From contig DPJQ01000270.1 in NCBI GenBank assembly GCA_003542935.1, positions 1,164-22,377 on the forward strand: a stretch of 21,214 nt of DNA. Reading direction: 5' to 3'. Both the position numbers and the translations under genes were made by a program. Below are positions 14,896 to 21,214 of this stretch, one piece after another. The notes under the pieces were generated by a model. That model did not search any database. It worked only from the letters and a program-made list of their open reading frames with translations, and had not been told where the DNA came from. This DNA is from Lachnospiraceae bacterium (GTDB lineage Bacteria; Bacillota; Clostridia; Lachnospirales; Lachnospiraceae). How positions within the stretch are numbered: the first letter of the stretch is position 1; each line of letters starts with the position of its first letter.

Positions 14896-15756
14896 ATGTG
14901 GATTGCCAATAACTGGAATGATTATGAAGTACTGGATGCCTCCAGGGGAGAAAAACTGGAACGCTGGGGGGGCTATCTGCTGATCCGGCCGGACCCTCAG
15001 GTAATCTGGGACACGCCCCGGACCGTTCGAGGATGGAAACACTGCAATGCCCACTACCACCGCAGCACCAAAGGCGGCGGCGAGTGGGAGTTTTTTGACC
15101 TGCCCGAACAGTGGAGCATCCGTTACGGGGAGCTGACTTTCAATCTGAAGCCATTCAGCTTTAAGCACACGGGACTGTTTCCCGAACAGGCTGCCAACTG
15201 GGACTGGTTCGGAGGACTGATCCGTCAGGCGGGCCGCCCTGTCAAGGTGCTGAACCTTTTCGCCTACACCGGAGGCGCCACCCTGGCCGCGGCGGCGGCC
15301 GGAGCCTCCGTCACCCATGTGGACGCCTCCAAAGGCATGGTGAGCTGGGCCAAAGAAAACGCCGCGTCATCGGGCCTCTCCCAGGCGCCGATCCGCTGGA
15401 TCGTGGATGACTGCGTAAAGTTCGTACAACGGGAGATCCGGCGGCAGAACCGTTACGACGCCGTGATCATGGACCCGCCCTCCTACGGACGCGGCCCAAA
15501 GGGAGAGATCTGGAAGATTGAGGAGGCCATTCATCCCCTCATCGGCCTGTGTGCTCAGCTTCTATCGGACGACCCCTTGTTTTTCCTGGTGAATTCTTAC
15601 ACCACAGGGCTGGCCCCGGCAGTTTTGGCTTATATGATCGCCACGGAATTAAAGAAGCTGGGCGGAAATGTCCGCTCCGAAGAAATCGGGCTTCCGGTGA
15701 CGGACAGCGGCCTGATCCTGCCTTGCGGCGCGGCGGGAAGGTGGAGCCGGAAATGA
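14896..15756 (+). CDS. Class I SAM-dependent methyltransferase, RlmI/RlmK-like
   Basis: A 286-residue cytosolic enzyme that probably methylates RNA, most likely 23S rRNA, using S-adenosylmethionine. The SAM pocket is seen as LNLFAYTGGATLAAAAAG (119-136), with HVDASKGMVSWAKEN (141-155) as motif II and the catalytic-loop motif MDPPSYGRG (192-200). The DPPSYGRGPKGEIWKIEE segment is typical of the Methyltrans_SAM group that includes the C-terminal domains of RlmI and RlmK/L. No PUA or THUMP domain precedes it, so the target base cannot be predicted. The start is ATG 14896, with a GAGGTG site about 5 nt upstream. It has its own promoter and a strong terminator, so it is monocistronic and divergent from the cell-wall unit. 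Confidence 0.88.
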   Translation: MWIANNWNDYEVLDASRGEKLERWGGYLLIRPDPQVIWDTPRTVRGWKHCNAHYHRSTKGGGEWEFFDLPEQWSIRYGELTFNLKPFSFKHTGLFPEQAANWDWFGGLIRQAGRPVKVLNLFAYTGGATLAAAAAGASVTHVDASKGMVSWAKENAASSGLSQAPIRWIVDDCVKFVQREIRRQNRYDAVIMDPPSYGRGPKGEIWKIEEAIHPLIGLCAQLLSDDPLFFLVNSYTTGLAPAVLAYMIATELKKLGGNVRSEEIGLPVTDSGLILPCGAAGRWSRK

Positions 15757-15766
15757 GCCGGATCAT

Positions 15767-15810
15767 AAAAACCTGCCCCTTGACCATATTCGGTCAAGGG
15801 CAGGTTTTTT
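15767..15810. terminator. Bidirectional terminator between the methyltransferase gene and glnN
   Basis: CCTGCCCCTTGACC (15772-15785) pairs with GGTCAAGGGCAGG (15792-15804), with one bulged C and a 6-nt loop. It is extended by A on the left and T on the right. The plus strand ends in six T (15805-15810) and the minus strand in five, so it serves both convergent genes; glnN stops at 15854. Confidence 0.94.
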
Positions 15811-15853
15811 CTTTCCGCGCAGCTGTTTGGCGCCTTGAATAAAGTCTATGCGG

Positions 15854-17977
15854 TTAAAAATCCCCTTCCACCTCAAACAGCAGATCGCTGTATGTCGGCA
15901 TAGGCCAATCTCTTTTATCCATCAGCATCTCCATGGCGTCGATGGGGGCACGCAGGGCTTCCATGGCAGGCATCACCTTATCGTGATAGAAATTCGCCTG
16001 ACCGGCTACGCCTGTCACAGCCACAGCCGCATCGGTGATTACTTCCAACTCCTTCAACGCATTCTGTGCCTCTTTCAGATGAACGGCAATCTGATTCAGG
16101 ATCTCGGTCTGCACCTCCGGCTCCACACCCACCGCTTTCAGGCTGGTGATGGACTGGGCCAATGTGGTCGTATATTTCATGATGGCCGGAATGAAGGTCT
16201 TCTTGGCCATATCGATCATAGTCTTGGCCTCAATATTGATCACCTTGGAGTAGGATTCGTACTTAATCTCCACCCGGGACTCCAGTTCCGCTCTCGTAAA
16301 CACGCCGAACTCTTCAAACAACTTCACTGCTTTGTCCGTAACCAGAGACGGGATCGCTTCCACCATGGAGCGGATGTTCGGCAGGCCTCTGCGGGCCGCC
16401 TCCTCCACCCATTCGTTAGAATAACCGTTGCCGTTAAATACGATCCTCTCATGTTCGGTGAACCATTTGCGTACCAGGCCGTGGGCCGCCATCTCCAAAT
16501 CCTCGGCCCCCTCCATGATGTCGCAGGCCTCCTTGAACGCCTCGGCTACGATGGTATTCAGCACCACGTTGGGACCGGAGATAGAATCTTTGGAGCCCAC
16601 CATGCGGAACTCGAACTTATTTCCGGTAAAGGCAAAAGGTGACGTACGGTTGCGGTCCGTGGCATCTTTGCGGAAATCGGGCAGGGTACTGACGCCTGTG
16701 GACAGGGGTTCCCCGGACAGACTATGGTTGGCCGAACCGGACTCGATGATCTGATGAAGCACATCCTCCAGCTGCTCTCCCAGATAGATGGAGATGATGG
16801 CCGGCGGCGCCTCGTTGGCTCCCAGCCTGTGATCATTACCCGGATCTGCAGCGGACTCACGCAGAAGATCCGCATGGGTATCCACGGCTTTTAAAATACA
16901 GGCCAGCACCACCTGAAATTGCAGGTTCTTGTGGGGATTACGGCCCGGATTCAGCATGTTGATACCGTCATCGGTGGTCAGAGACCAGTTATTATGCTTG
17001 CCGGATCCATTGACACCGGCAAAAGGTTTCTCGTGGAGCAGACAGTGCATGCCGTGCTGGCAGGCCACACGTTTCAAGGTCTGCATGATGATGTGGTTGT
17101 GATCCACGGCCACATTCGCCTCGGCATAGATCGGGGCCAGCTCGTGCTGGGCCGGAGCCACCTCGTTGTGCTGAGTCTTGGCAGTGACGCCCATTTTCCA
17201 CAGTTCTTCATTTACCTGTTTCATATAACCGGCGATCTTCTGCCGGATGGTCCCGAAATAGTGATCCTCCAGCTCCTGTCCCTTGGGCGGCATGGCGCCG
17301 AAAAGGGTACGGCCGGTGAAGATCAGATCCTCCCTCTGAAGATATTTGTGCTTATCTACCAGGAAATACTCCTGTTCCGGTCCCACAGAAGGTGTCACCC
17401 TCTTGGATGTGGTGTTACCGAACAGGCGCAGCAGACGCAACGCCTGAGTATTGATGGCCTGCATGGAACGCAGCAGCGGCGTCTTCTGATCCAGGGCCTC
17501 GCCCTTATAGGAACAGAAAGCAGTCGGAATGCAGAGGATAGCACCCGCCGCGTCATACCGCACAAACGCCGGGGACGTGCAGTCCCAGGCCGTATAGCCT
17601 CTGGCTTCAAATGTGGCTCTCAATCCTCCCGACGGAAAGGAAGAAGCGTCCGGCTCACCCTTGATCAGCTCTTTGCCGGAAAAACTCATCAACACCTTGC
17701 CGTTGGGCATGGGAGCTGTGATAAAGGAATCATGTTTCTCGGCAGTGACGCCGGTCATCGGCTGGAACCAGTGGGTATAATGGGTCGCACCCTTATCGAT
17801 GGCCCACTCTTTCATCTCATGGGCAATGACATCGGCCAGACTGGGATCCAAATCTTTGCCCTCCTCAATGGTTTTTTTCAGCTCCGCATACACTTTTTTC
17901 GGAAGGCGCTCCCGCATGACGCTGTCATTAAAGACGTTCTCGCCAAAAATTTCCGATACATTAACGTAATCGCTCAT
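15854..17977 (-). CDS. glnN: Type III glutamine synthetase
   Basis: The enzyme makes glutamine from glutamate, ammonia and ATP and is the main entry of nitrogen when ammonia is scarce. At 707 residues it is of the large GSIII class, not the 440-470-residue GSI class. Visible landmarks are SSFPSGGLRATFEARGYTAW (112-131), GPEQEYFL (199-206, metal-binding Glu), NEVAPAQHELAPIYAEANVA (271-290) and HEKPFAGVNGSGKHNNWS (315-332, the family's NGSGKHNNWS site). A GSIII-type C-terminal helical domain follows. I chose ATG 17977, preceded by GAGGAGGAAG, over an upstream in-frame ATG at 18034 that lies in the structured leader. It is monocistronic, with a 5' leader holding two inverted repeats and with a shared terminator downstream. 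No GlnR-type regulator is adjacent. Confidence 0.96.
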   Translation of the reverse strand: MSDYVNVSEIFGENVFNDSVMRERLPKKVYAELKKTIEEGKDLDPSLADVIAHEMKEWAIDKGATHYTHWFQPMTGVTAEKHDSFITAPMPNGKVLMSFSGKELIKGEPDASSFPSGGLRATFEARGYTAWDCTSPAFVRYDAAGAILCIPTAFCSYKGEALDQKTPLLRSMQAINTQALRLLRLFGNTTSKRVTPSVGPEQEYFLVDKHKYLQREDLIFTGRTLFGAMPPKGQELEDHYFGTIRQKIAGYMKQVNEELWKMGVTAKTQHNEVAPAQHELAPIYAEANVAVDHNHIIMQTLKRVACQHGMHCLLHEKPFAGVNGSGKHNNWSLTTDDGINMLNPGRNPHKNLQFQVVLACILKAVDTHADLLRESAADPGNDHRLGANEAPPAIISIYLGEQLEDVLHQIIESGSANHSLSGEPLSTGVSTLPDFRKDATDRNRTSPFAFTGNKFEFRMVGSKDSISGPNVVLNTIVAEAFKEACDIMEGAEDLEMAAHGLVRKWFTEHERIVFNGNGYSNEWVEEAARRGLPNIRSMVEAIPSLVTDKAVKLFEEFGVFTRAELESRVEIKYESYSKVINIEAKTMIDMAKKTFIPAIMKYTTTLAQSITSLKAVGVEPEVQTEILNQIAVHLKEAQNALKELEVITDAAVAVTGVAGQANFYHDKVMPAMEALRAPIDAMEMLMDKRDWPMPTYSDLLFEVEGDF

Positions 17978-18023
17978 AATACTTCCTCCTCTTAAACCAC
18001 ATATATATCGTGGAATAAAATAG

Positions 18024-18050
18024 GGGCATTCCACCTACAGTGGAACGCCC
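18024..18050 (-). promoter_or_regulatory. Hairpin in the glnN leader, possible attenuator
   Basis: On the minus strand GGGCGTTCCAC (18050-18040) pairs with GTGGAATGCCC (18034-18024): 11 bp with one G-U pair and a 5-nt loop. CCTATTTTATT follows, U-rich but interrupted, which would make a weak intrinsic terminator about 30 nt before the ribosome binding site. Its place in the leader of a nitrogen-regulated gene suggests attenuation. Confidence 0.5.
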
Positions 18051-18065
18051 TTGTTCTCTACATCA

Positions 18066-18083
18066 TTGAATTACCGTATTCAA
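18066..18083 (-). promoter_or_regulatory. Inverted repeat TTGAAT-N6-ATTCAA upstream of glnN
   Basis: A perfect 6-bp inverted repeat around a 6-nt centre, which reads ACGGTA on the minus strand. As RNA it would be a short stem with a hexaloop carrying A at position 1 and G at position 4, the loop pattern of ANTAR-type antiterminator targets. As DNA it could be an operator. The second hexaloop hairpin expected for ANTAR targets was not found. Confidence 0.4.
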
Positions 18084-18091
18084 CTCTAACT

Positions 18092-18120
18092 AAAATACAA
18101 CATACTTCCCCAAAATGCAA
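18092..18120 (-). promoter_or_regulatory. Putative promoter for glnN
   Basis: TTGCAT (18120-18115) and TATTTT (18097-18092) are 17 nt apart on the minus strand. A competing TACAAT box lies further upstream (18137-18132) without a convincing -35. If the first is right, the inverted repeat at 18066-18083 lies at the transcription start. Confidence 0.35.
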
Positions 18121-18160
18121 GTGGATTTTTTATTGTACGGAATTAAATACATGAGTTTTT

Positions 18161-18196
18161 TGTTACTTTTGACGTCCAATGTCAGTAACAATTTTT
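18161..18196 (+). terminator. Terminator-like hairpin facing the plus strand between fba and glnN
   Basis: TGTTACT (18161-18167) and GAC (18171-18173) pair with GTC (18181-18183) and AGTAACA (18184-18190), with a 3-nt TTT bulge and a 7-nt loop. ATTTTT follows on the plus strand. On the minus strand the hairpin is followed by A, not T, so it cannot be a classical terminator for fba. No plus-strand gene is present here. Confidence 0.5.
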
Positions 18197-18212
18197 CGTC
18201 CGTCTAAGGCGC

Positions 18213-19076
18213 TCAGGCCTTGCCCACGGAACCGAACAGCTCCATTTTCTCCTTGACACAGGCCACGACAGCGTCTGAACCCGGTTTAAGTAATTTGCGG
18301 GGATCAAAGCCCTTACCCTGCAGATCCTTGCCCTCTTCCACATATTTGCGGGTAGCCTCTGCGAAAGCGATCTGACACTCGGTATTTACATTGATCTTGG
18401 AAACACCCAGGCTGATGGCTTTCTTGATCTGGTCGGCAGGAATGCCTGTGCCGCCATGAAGTACCAGGGGCATATCGCCGGTCAGCTTCTGAATGGCATC
18501 CAGAGTATCAAAGCTTAAGCCCGCCCAGTTTGCCGGATATTTACCGTGGATATTACCGATGCCTGCCGCCAGCATATCTACGCCCAGATCTGCAACCATC
18601 TTGCACTCTTCAGGATCCGCGCACTCACCGCTGGACACCACGCCGTCTTCCTCACCGCCGATGCCGCCAACTTCAGCTTCGATGGACATACCTTTGCCGT
18701 GAGTCAGGGCCACCAGCTCTTTTGTCTTCTCCACATTCTCCTCGATGGGATAATGGGAACCGTCAAACATAACGGAAGAAAATCCTGCCGCGATACATTT
18801 CATACAGCCTTCGTAGCTGCCGTGATCCAGGTGCAGAGCCACCGGCACGGAAATATTCATCTCCTCCAGCATACCGTTCACCATACCGACTACAGTGCGG
18901 TAACCGGTCATGTATTTGCCTGCGCCCTCGGACACATTCAGAATAACCGGGGATTTGCACTCCTGGGCCGCCGTCAGAATGGCCTTCGTCCACTCCAGGT
19001 TGTTGATATTGAATGCTCCCACTGCATAATGGCCTGCTTTCGCCTTGTCCAACATTGCTTTAGCTGATACTAACAT
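18213..19076 (-). CDS. fba: Class II fructose-1,6-bisphosphate aldolase
   Basis: The enzyme cleaves fructose-1,6-bisphosphate to dihydroxyacetone phosphate and glyceraldehyde-3-phosphate in glycolysis, using a divalent metal. The 287-residue protein has the class II landmarks: NVSEGAGKYM (47-56), LHLDHGSYEGCMKCIAAGF (81-99, catalytic Asp84 and metal ligand His85), VMFDGSHYPIEEN (102-114), IEAEVGGIGGEEDGV (132-146), IGNIHGKYP (173-181, metal His177) and VLHGGTGIP (205-213, metal His207). I chose ATG 19076, preceded by AAGGAGGT, over an in-frame ATG at 19112 that would place this site inside the gene. It has its own promoter and a GC hairpin (19112-19132) in its leader. The 136-nt gap to glnN and the separate promoters argue against cotranscription. 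Confidence 0.96.
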   Translation of the reverse strand: MLVSAKAMLDKAKAGHYAVGAFNINNLEWTKAILTAAQECKSPVILNVSEGAGKYMTGYRTVVGMVNGMLEEMNISVPVALHLDHGSYEGCMKCIAAGFSSVMFDGSHYPIEENVEKTKELVALTHGKGMSIEAEVGGIGGEEDGVVSSGECADPEECKMVADLGVDMLAAGIGNIHGKYPANWAGLSFDTLDAIQKLTGDMPLVLHGGTGIPADQIKKAISLGVSKINVNTECQIAFAEATRKYVEEGKDLQGKGFDPRKLLKPGSDAVVACVKEKMELFGSVGKA

Positions 19077-19150
19077 GACTACCTCCTTGGTTTCTTTCAT
19101 AATTCTTGCCACCCGGCATCCACTTGCCCGGGCGCTGAAAATCCTTTATC

Positions 19151-19179
19151 ATTATAACGCATTCACAGGCAGTTGAAAA
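19151..19179 (-). promoter_or_regulatory. Sigma-A promoter of fba
   Basis: A perfect TATAAT (19156-19151) on the minus strand lies 17 nt downstream of TTTTCA (19179-19174, 4/6). The leader is about 70 nt and carries a hairpin with CCCGG/CCGGG arms ahead of the ribosome binding site. Confidence 0.7.
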
Positions 19180-19235
19180 GTATAAATATCTATTTAAAGT
19201 ATCGAATCTTCCCCTGAGCAAGCCGCACCTTCCGT

Positions 19236-20093
19236 TTACTCTTTTCCGGCCAGATACGCAATAACACTGTGAGCCGCCACATTGCCCTCTCCGACAGCCT
19301 TTGCATACTGGTAGGGCCGCCCCGTACAGTCTCCGGCGGCATAGACGCCTGGAAGGTTCGTGGCCATTTCCCTGTCCACGGCGATATGGCCCTCCTCTGT
19401 CTCCAGCGACGGCAGCAGGGAAGCCAGAGCCACCGAATCCCGCAAACAAAACACGCCATCCACGGCGATCTCCCGGCCGCTTTTCAGCTTCACTCCGCTC
19501 ACCCGCTCTTCACCCAGGATCTCCACGGCCCGTTCCTCCATAAGTTCCACATTCTCCCCGGACAATGCCGGATCCTTATATAGGGGAAAATAATATACCC
19601 CGGCAGCCAGTCCGGCCAGAAATTCGGCCTCATGCTCAAACCGGGCCGCATTGCAGACGACCGCGATCGTTCTGCCCCGATACAGCCCTCCGTCGCAGGT
19701 AGCGCAGTAGCTGACCCCTTTCCCCACCAGTGCGCTCTCTCCGGGAAGAACCGCCGTGCGGGCGGTTCCGGTGGCAAGAATCACCGCTCTCGTCTCGTAA
19801 AACTCGCTCCCTGCCATCAGCGCATAGTTCGCTCCCATGGGTGCGATGCTGTTTACCATCTGTTCCGTAATCGTAAGCCCCATGGCCTCCGCCTGGGCGC
19901 CAAACATTTCGTTCAGTTCTTTTCCCGTAATATGGGACAGACCCGGATAATTGTCGATCCGCTCCGCCTTGCCCGCCTTCTCGCTCAGATTTTTGCTGCC
20001 GATCCAGATAAAATTTTTCCCGTGGATTTTCAGATTCAGAGCCGCGGAAAATCCTGCCGGCCCCGTACCGATCACTGCCGCATCATATACCAT
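19236..20093 (-). CDS. Thioredoxin-reductase-like flavoprotein without canonical NADPH motifs
   Basis: A 285-residue FAD enzyme with the thioredoxin reductase layout. It has the FAD dinucleotide motif GTGPAG (9-14), a short-chain-type ILATGT (105-110), the redox pair YCATCDG (C130 and C133), and the second FAD motif YAAGDC (251-256). The NADPH domain is odd: where TrxB has GGGxSAxEE followed by HRRxxxR, this protein has AVVCNAARFEHEAEF (144-158) and then FPLYKDPALSG, so both NADPH signatures are missing. This pattern fits the ferredoxin-linked thioredoxin reductases (FFTR) known from clostridia, which take electrons from reduced ferredoxin. ATG 20093 follows AAAGGAG. It lies between the aldo/keto reductase gene and fba. 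An ordinary NADPH-using reductase with a diverged site remains possible. Confidence 0.85.
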   Translation of the reverse strand: MVYDAAVIGTGPAGFSAALNLKIHGKNFIWIGSKNLSEKAGKAERIDNYPGLSHITGKELNEMFGAQAEAMGLTITEQMVNSIAPMGANYALMAGSEFYETRAVILATGTARTAVLPGESALVGKGVSYCATCDGGLYRGRTIAVVCNAARFEHEAEFLAGLAAGVYYFPLYKDPALSGENVELMEERAVEILGEERVSGVKLKSGREIAVDGVFCLRDSVALASLLPSLETEEGHIAVDREMATNLPGVYAAGDCTGRPYQYAKAVGEGNVAAHSVIAYLAGKE

Positions 20094-20184
20094 ATTCCTT
20101 CACTCCTTTCGCCGGACCACGCGGCCCTGTTCCCAGTTTTCCCGGAAATTTCGCAAATAACCGCTCCCGGTTCCTCCTTGACAA

Positions 20185-20229
20185 AATTTCAAACGGCTCG
20201 GGGTCCCACCCCCCGGGCTGTTTGAAATT
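20185..20229 (-). terminator. Long hairpin after the aldo/keto reductase gene, likely terminator
   Basis: AATTTCAAAC (minus strand 20229-20220 side) pairs perfectly with GTTTGAAATT (20194-20185). An inner imperfect GC stem (CGGGG/CCCCG region) extends it, and TTTTGTC follows. It begins within 5 nt of the stop codon of the gene. The T-run is short, so termination may be partial and some read-through into the flavoprotein gene is possible. Confidence 0.7.
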
Positions 20230-20232
20230 CCA

Positions 20233-21214
20233 TTATCCCTTTAATTTTTCCGCGAAATCCGCCATGGCCTCCGAGATTTTGATCTGCTGGGGACAGACCG
20301 CCTCACAGCTCTGGCAGCCCAGGCAGGCTCCCGGCTGTTTATCCTCCGCCAGGGACATGAGCGCCATCGGGGCGATAAAGCCGCCTTCCGTAAAGCAGTG
20401 CTCGTTGTACAGCTCGATCAGCCAGGGAATATTCAGCTTCTGGGGACAGTGGTCCACGCAGTAATGACAGGCCGTACAGGGCAGCGTCTTCCTTCCCAGC
20501 ATACGCTCTGCCACACCCAGAAGAGCCTCCATCTCCTTCTCATCTAATGGCTTGTCTTCCGCGAAAGTGCGGATATTCTCCTCCAGCTGTGCAAAATTCG
20601 ACATACCGGAGAGAACCATGGTCACACCGGGCACCGTCTGCAGAAAACGGAACGCCCAGGCCGGGATCTTCTCGTCTGGCCGAAGGGCCGCCAGGGTCTT
20701 TTCGTGTTCCTCCGGCAGCGTTGCCAGTTTCCCACCCCGCAGGGGCTCCATTACCCACACCGGGATGTGATACTCTTCAAGGAGCGCCACTTTTCCCTTA
20801 GCATTCTGGAACGTCCAGTCCAGGAAATTGAGCTGGATCTGGCAGAACTCCATATGTTCCCCGTAAGCCTCCAGGAACCGGCGCATTACCTCCACGCTGC
20901 CATGGGCGGAAAATCCGAGATGGCGGATTCGCCCGCTCTCTTTCTGCTTCACCAGATAATCAAAGATACCATACTGCCTGTCCAGGTACTGCTCAATATT
21001 CATCTCACAGACATTGTGGAAAAGATAAAAGTCAAAATATTCTACCCCGCATTTTTCCAGCTGTTTCTCGAAAATCTCTTCCACCTTCCCCATATTCGAG
21101 AGATCATAACCCGGGAATTTGGTGGCCAGATAAAAACTGTCCCGGTCATATTTTTTCAGGGCCCGTCCCATGGCCAGCTCCGAATTTCCGCCGTGGTAGC
21201 CCCAGGCGGTGTCG
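20233..21214 (-). CDS. Aldo/keto reductase with C-terminal two-[4Fe-4S] ferredoxin domain (5' end cut)
   Basis: The reading frame is open to the window edge, so the N-terminus is missing. The first visible residues, DTAWGYHGGNSE, carry the family Asp and catalytic Tyr. ATKFPG holds the active-site Lys, and YLFHNV the His. IRHLGFSAHG and WVMEPLRGGKLA are further barrel strands typical of the clostridial AKR group. The C-terminal domain holds two cluster motifs, CTACHYCVDHCP and CLGCQSCEAVCP, each with CxxCxxCxxxCP spacing, so two [4Fe-4S] clusters are expected. The substrate is unknown. An internal ATG at 21171 is not the start because the barrel motif extends upstream. The fusion suggests that electrons come from, or go to, the ferredoxin pool instead of only NADPH. 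The next gene downstream is the flavoprotein. Confidence 0.93.
   Translation of the reverse strand, partial: DTAWGYHGGNSELAMGRALKKYDRDSFYLATKFPGYDLSNMGKVEEIFEKQLEKCGVEYFDFYLFHNVCEMNIEQYLDRQYGIFDYLVKQKESGRIRHLGFSAHGSVEVMRRFLEAYGEHMEFCQIQLNFLDWTFQNAKGKVALLEEYHIPVWVMEPLRGGKLATLPEEHEKTLAALRPDEKIPAWAFRFLQTVPGVTMVLSGMSNFAQLEENIRTFAEDKPLDEKEMEALLGVAERMLGRKTLPCTACHYCVDHCPQKLNIPWLIELYNEHCFTEGGFIAPMALMSLAEDKQPGACLGCQSCEAVCPQQIKISEAMADFAEKLKG

Noticed and set aside
16919..17995. A 358-codon plus-strand open frame opposite glnN
   Set aside because: It is antisense to conserved type III glutamine synthetase motifs and shows no family features.
20094..20165. Possible 18-codon TTG leader peptide ahead of the flavoprotein gene
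   Set aside because: The nearest AAGGAGG is about 17 nt from the TTG, too far for initiation, and the peptide has no attenuator-like codon run.
1..21214. tRNA or rRNA genes, T-box or known riboswitch leaders, CRISPR repeats, transposons
   Set aside because: I looked in the intergenic regions on both strands and found no cloverleaf, T-box sequence, regularly spaced repeat, or transposase-like frame.

Overview
The window looks like a chromosomal segment of an endospore-forming, anaerobic Firmicute of the class Clostridia, most likely Lachnospiraceae-like. I base this on the moderately GC-rich sequence with strong AGGAGG ribosome binding sites, sporulation and germination genes (spoIIR, a ger operon, a SipL-type protein), a type III glutamine synthetase, the non-mevalonate isoprenoid enzyme IspE, and redox proteins with ferredoxin-type clusters. 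Gene density is high, and almost everything is on the minus strand. Only two genes, plsC and a SAM-dependent methyltransferase, run on the plus strand. I see no rRNA, tRNA, insertion sequence, phage gene or CRISPR array, and no gene-free stretch longer than about 240 bases.

Layout from left to right. Positions 1-1185: citrate synthase, cut by the window edge, with a near-perfect sigma-A promoter and a TTG start. Positions 1329-5804: a small DUF1934 protein, SpoIIR, and a two-gene germinant-receptor operon. In that operon a GerA-type subunit overlaps by 4 nt a protein that fuses a GerAB-like permease, a Gly-rich linker and a GerAC-like domain. Positions 5912-9132: a FadR-type GntR regulator translationally coupled to ispE, then sipL. 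Positions 9268-10606: a PrcB-like lipoprotein divergent from plsC, whose promoter carries a perfect palindrome between its -35 and -10 boxes. Positions 10637-14660: a cell-wall group of an L,D-transpeptidase, Ddl and MurF. Positions 14896-15756: the methyltransferase, with a terminator shared with glnN. Positions 15854-17977: type III glutamine synthetase with a structured leader. Positions 18213-21214: class II fructose-bisphosphate aldolase, a thioredoxin-reductase-like flavoprotein without the usual NADPH motifs, and an aldo/keto reductase with a C-terminal two-cluster ferredoxin domain (5' end cut by the window edge).

How the genes work together. Two themes dominate. The first is the spore cycle: SpoIIR signals sigma-E activation, SipL builds the coat base layer, and the Ger proteins sense germinants. 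The second is envelope biogenesis: PlsC for phospholipid, IspE for the isoprenoid carrier, and Ddl, MurF and the L,D-transpeptidase for peptidoglycan. The rest is central carbon, nitrogen and redox metabolism.

The observations most worth following are the GerAB-GerAC fusion, the NADPH-motif-less disulfide reductase next to a ferredoxin-domain aldo/keto reductase, the palindrome inside the plsC promoter, the Cys-rich cytosolic tail on SpoIIR, and the structured region between fba and glnN, which includes a terminator-like hairpin facing the strand that has no gene. I did not find a clearly new multi-gene system. The ger fusion operon is the nearest candidate.
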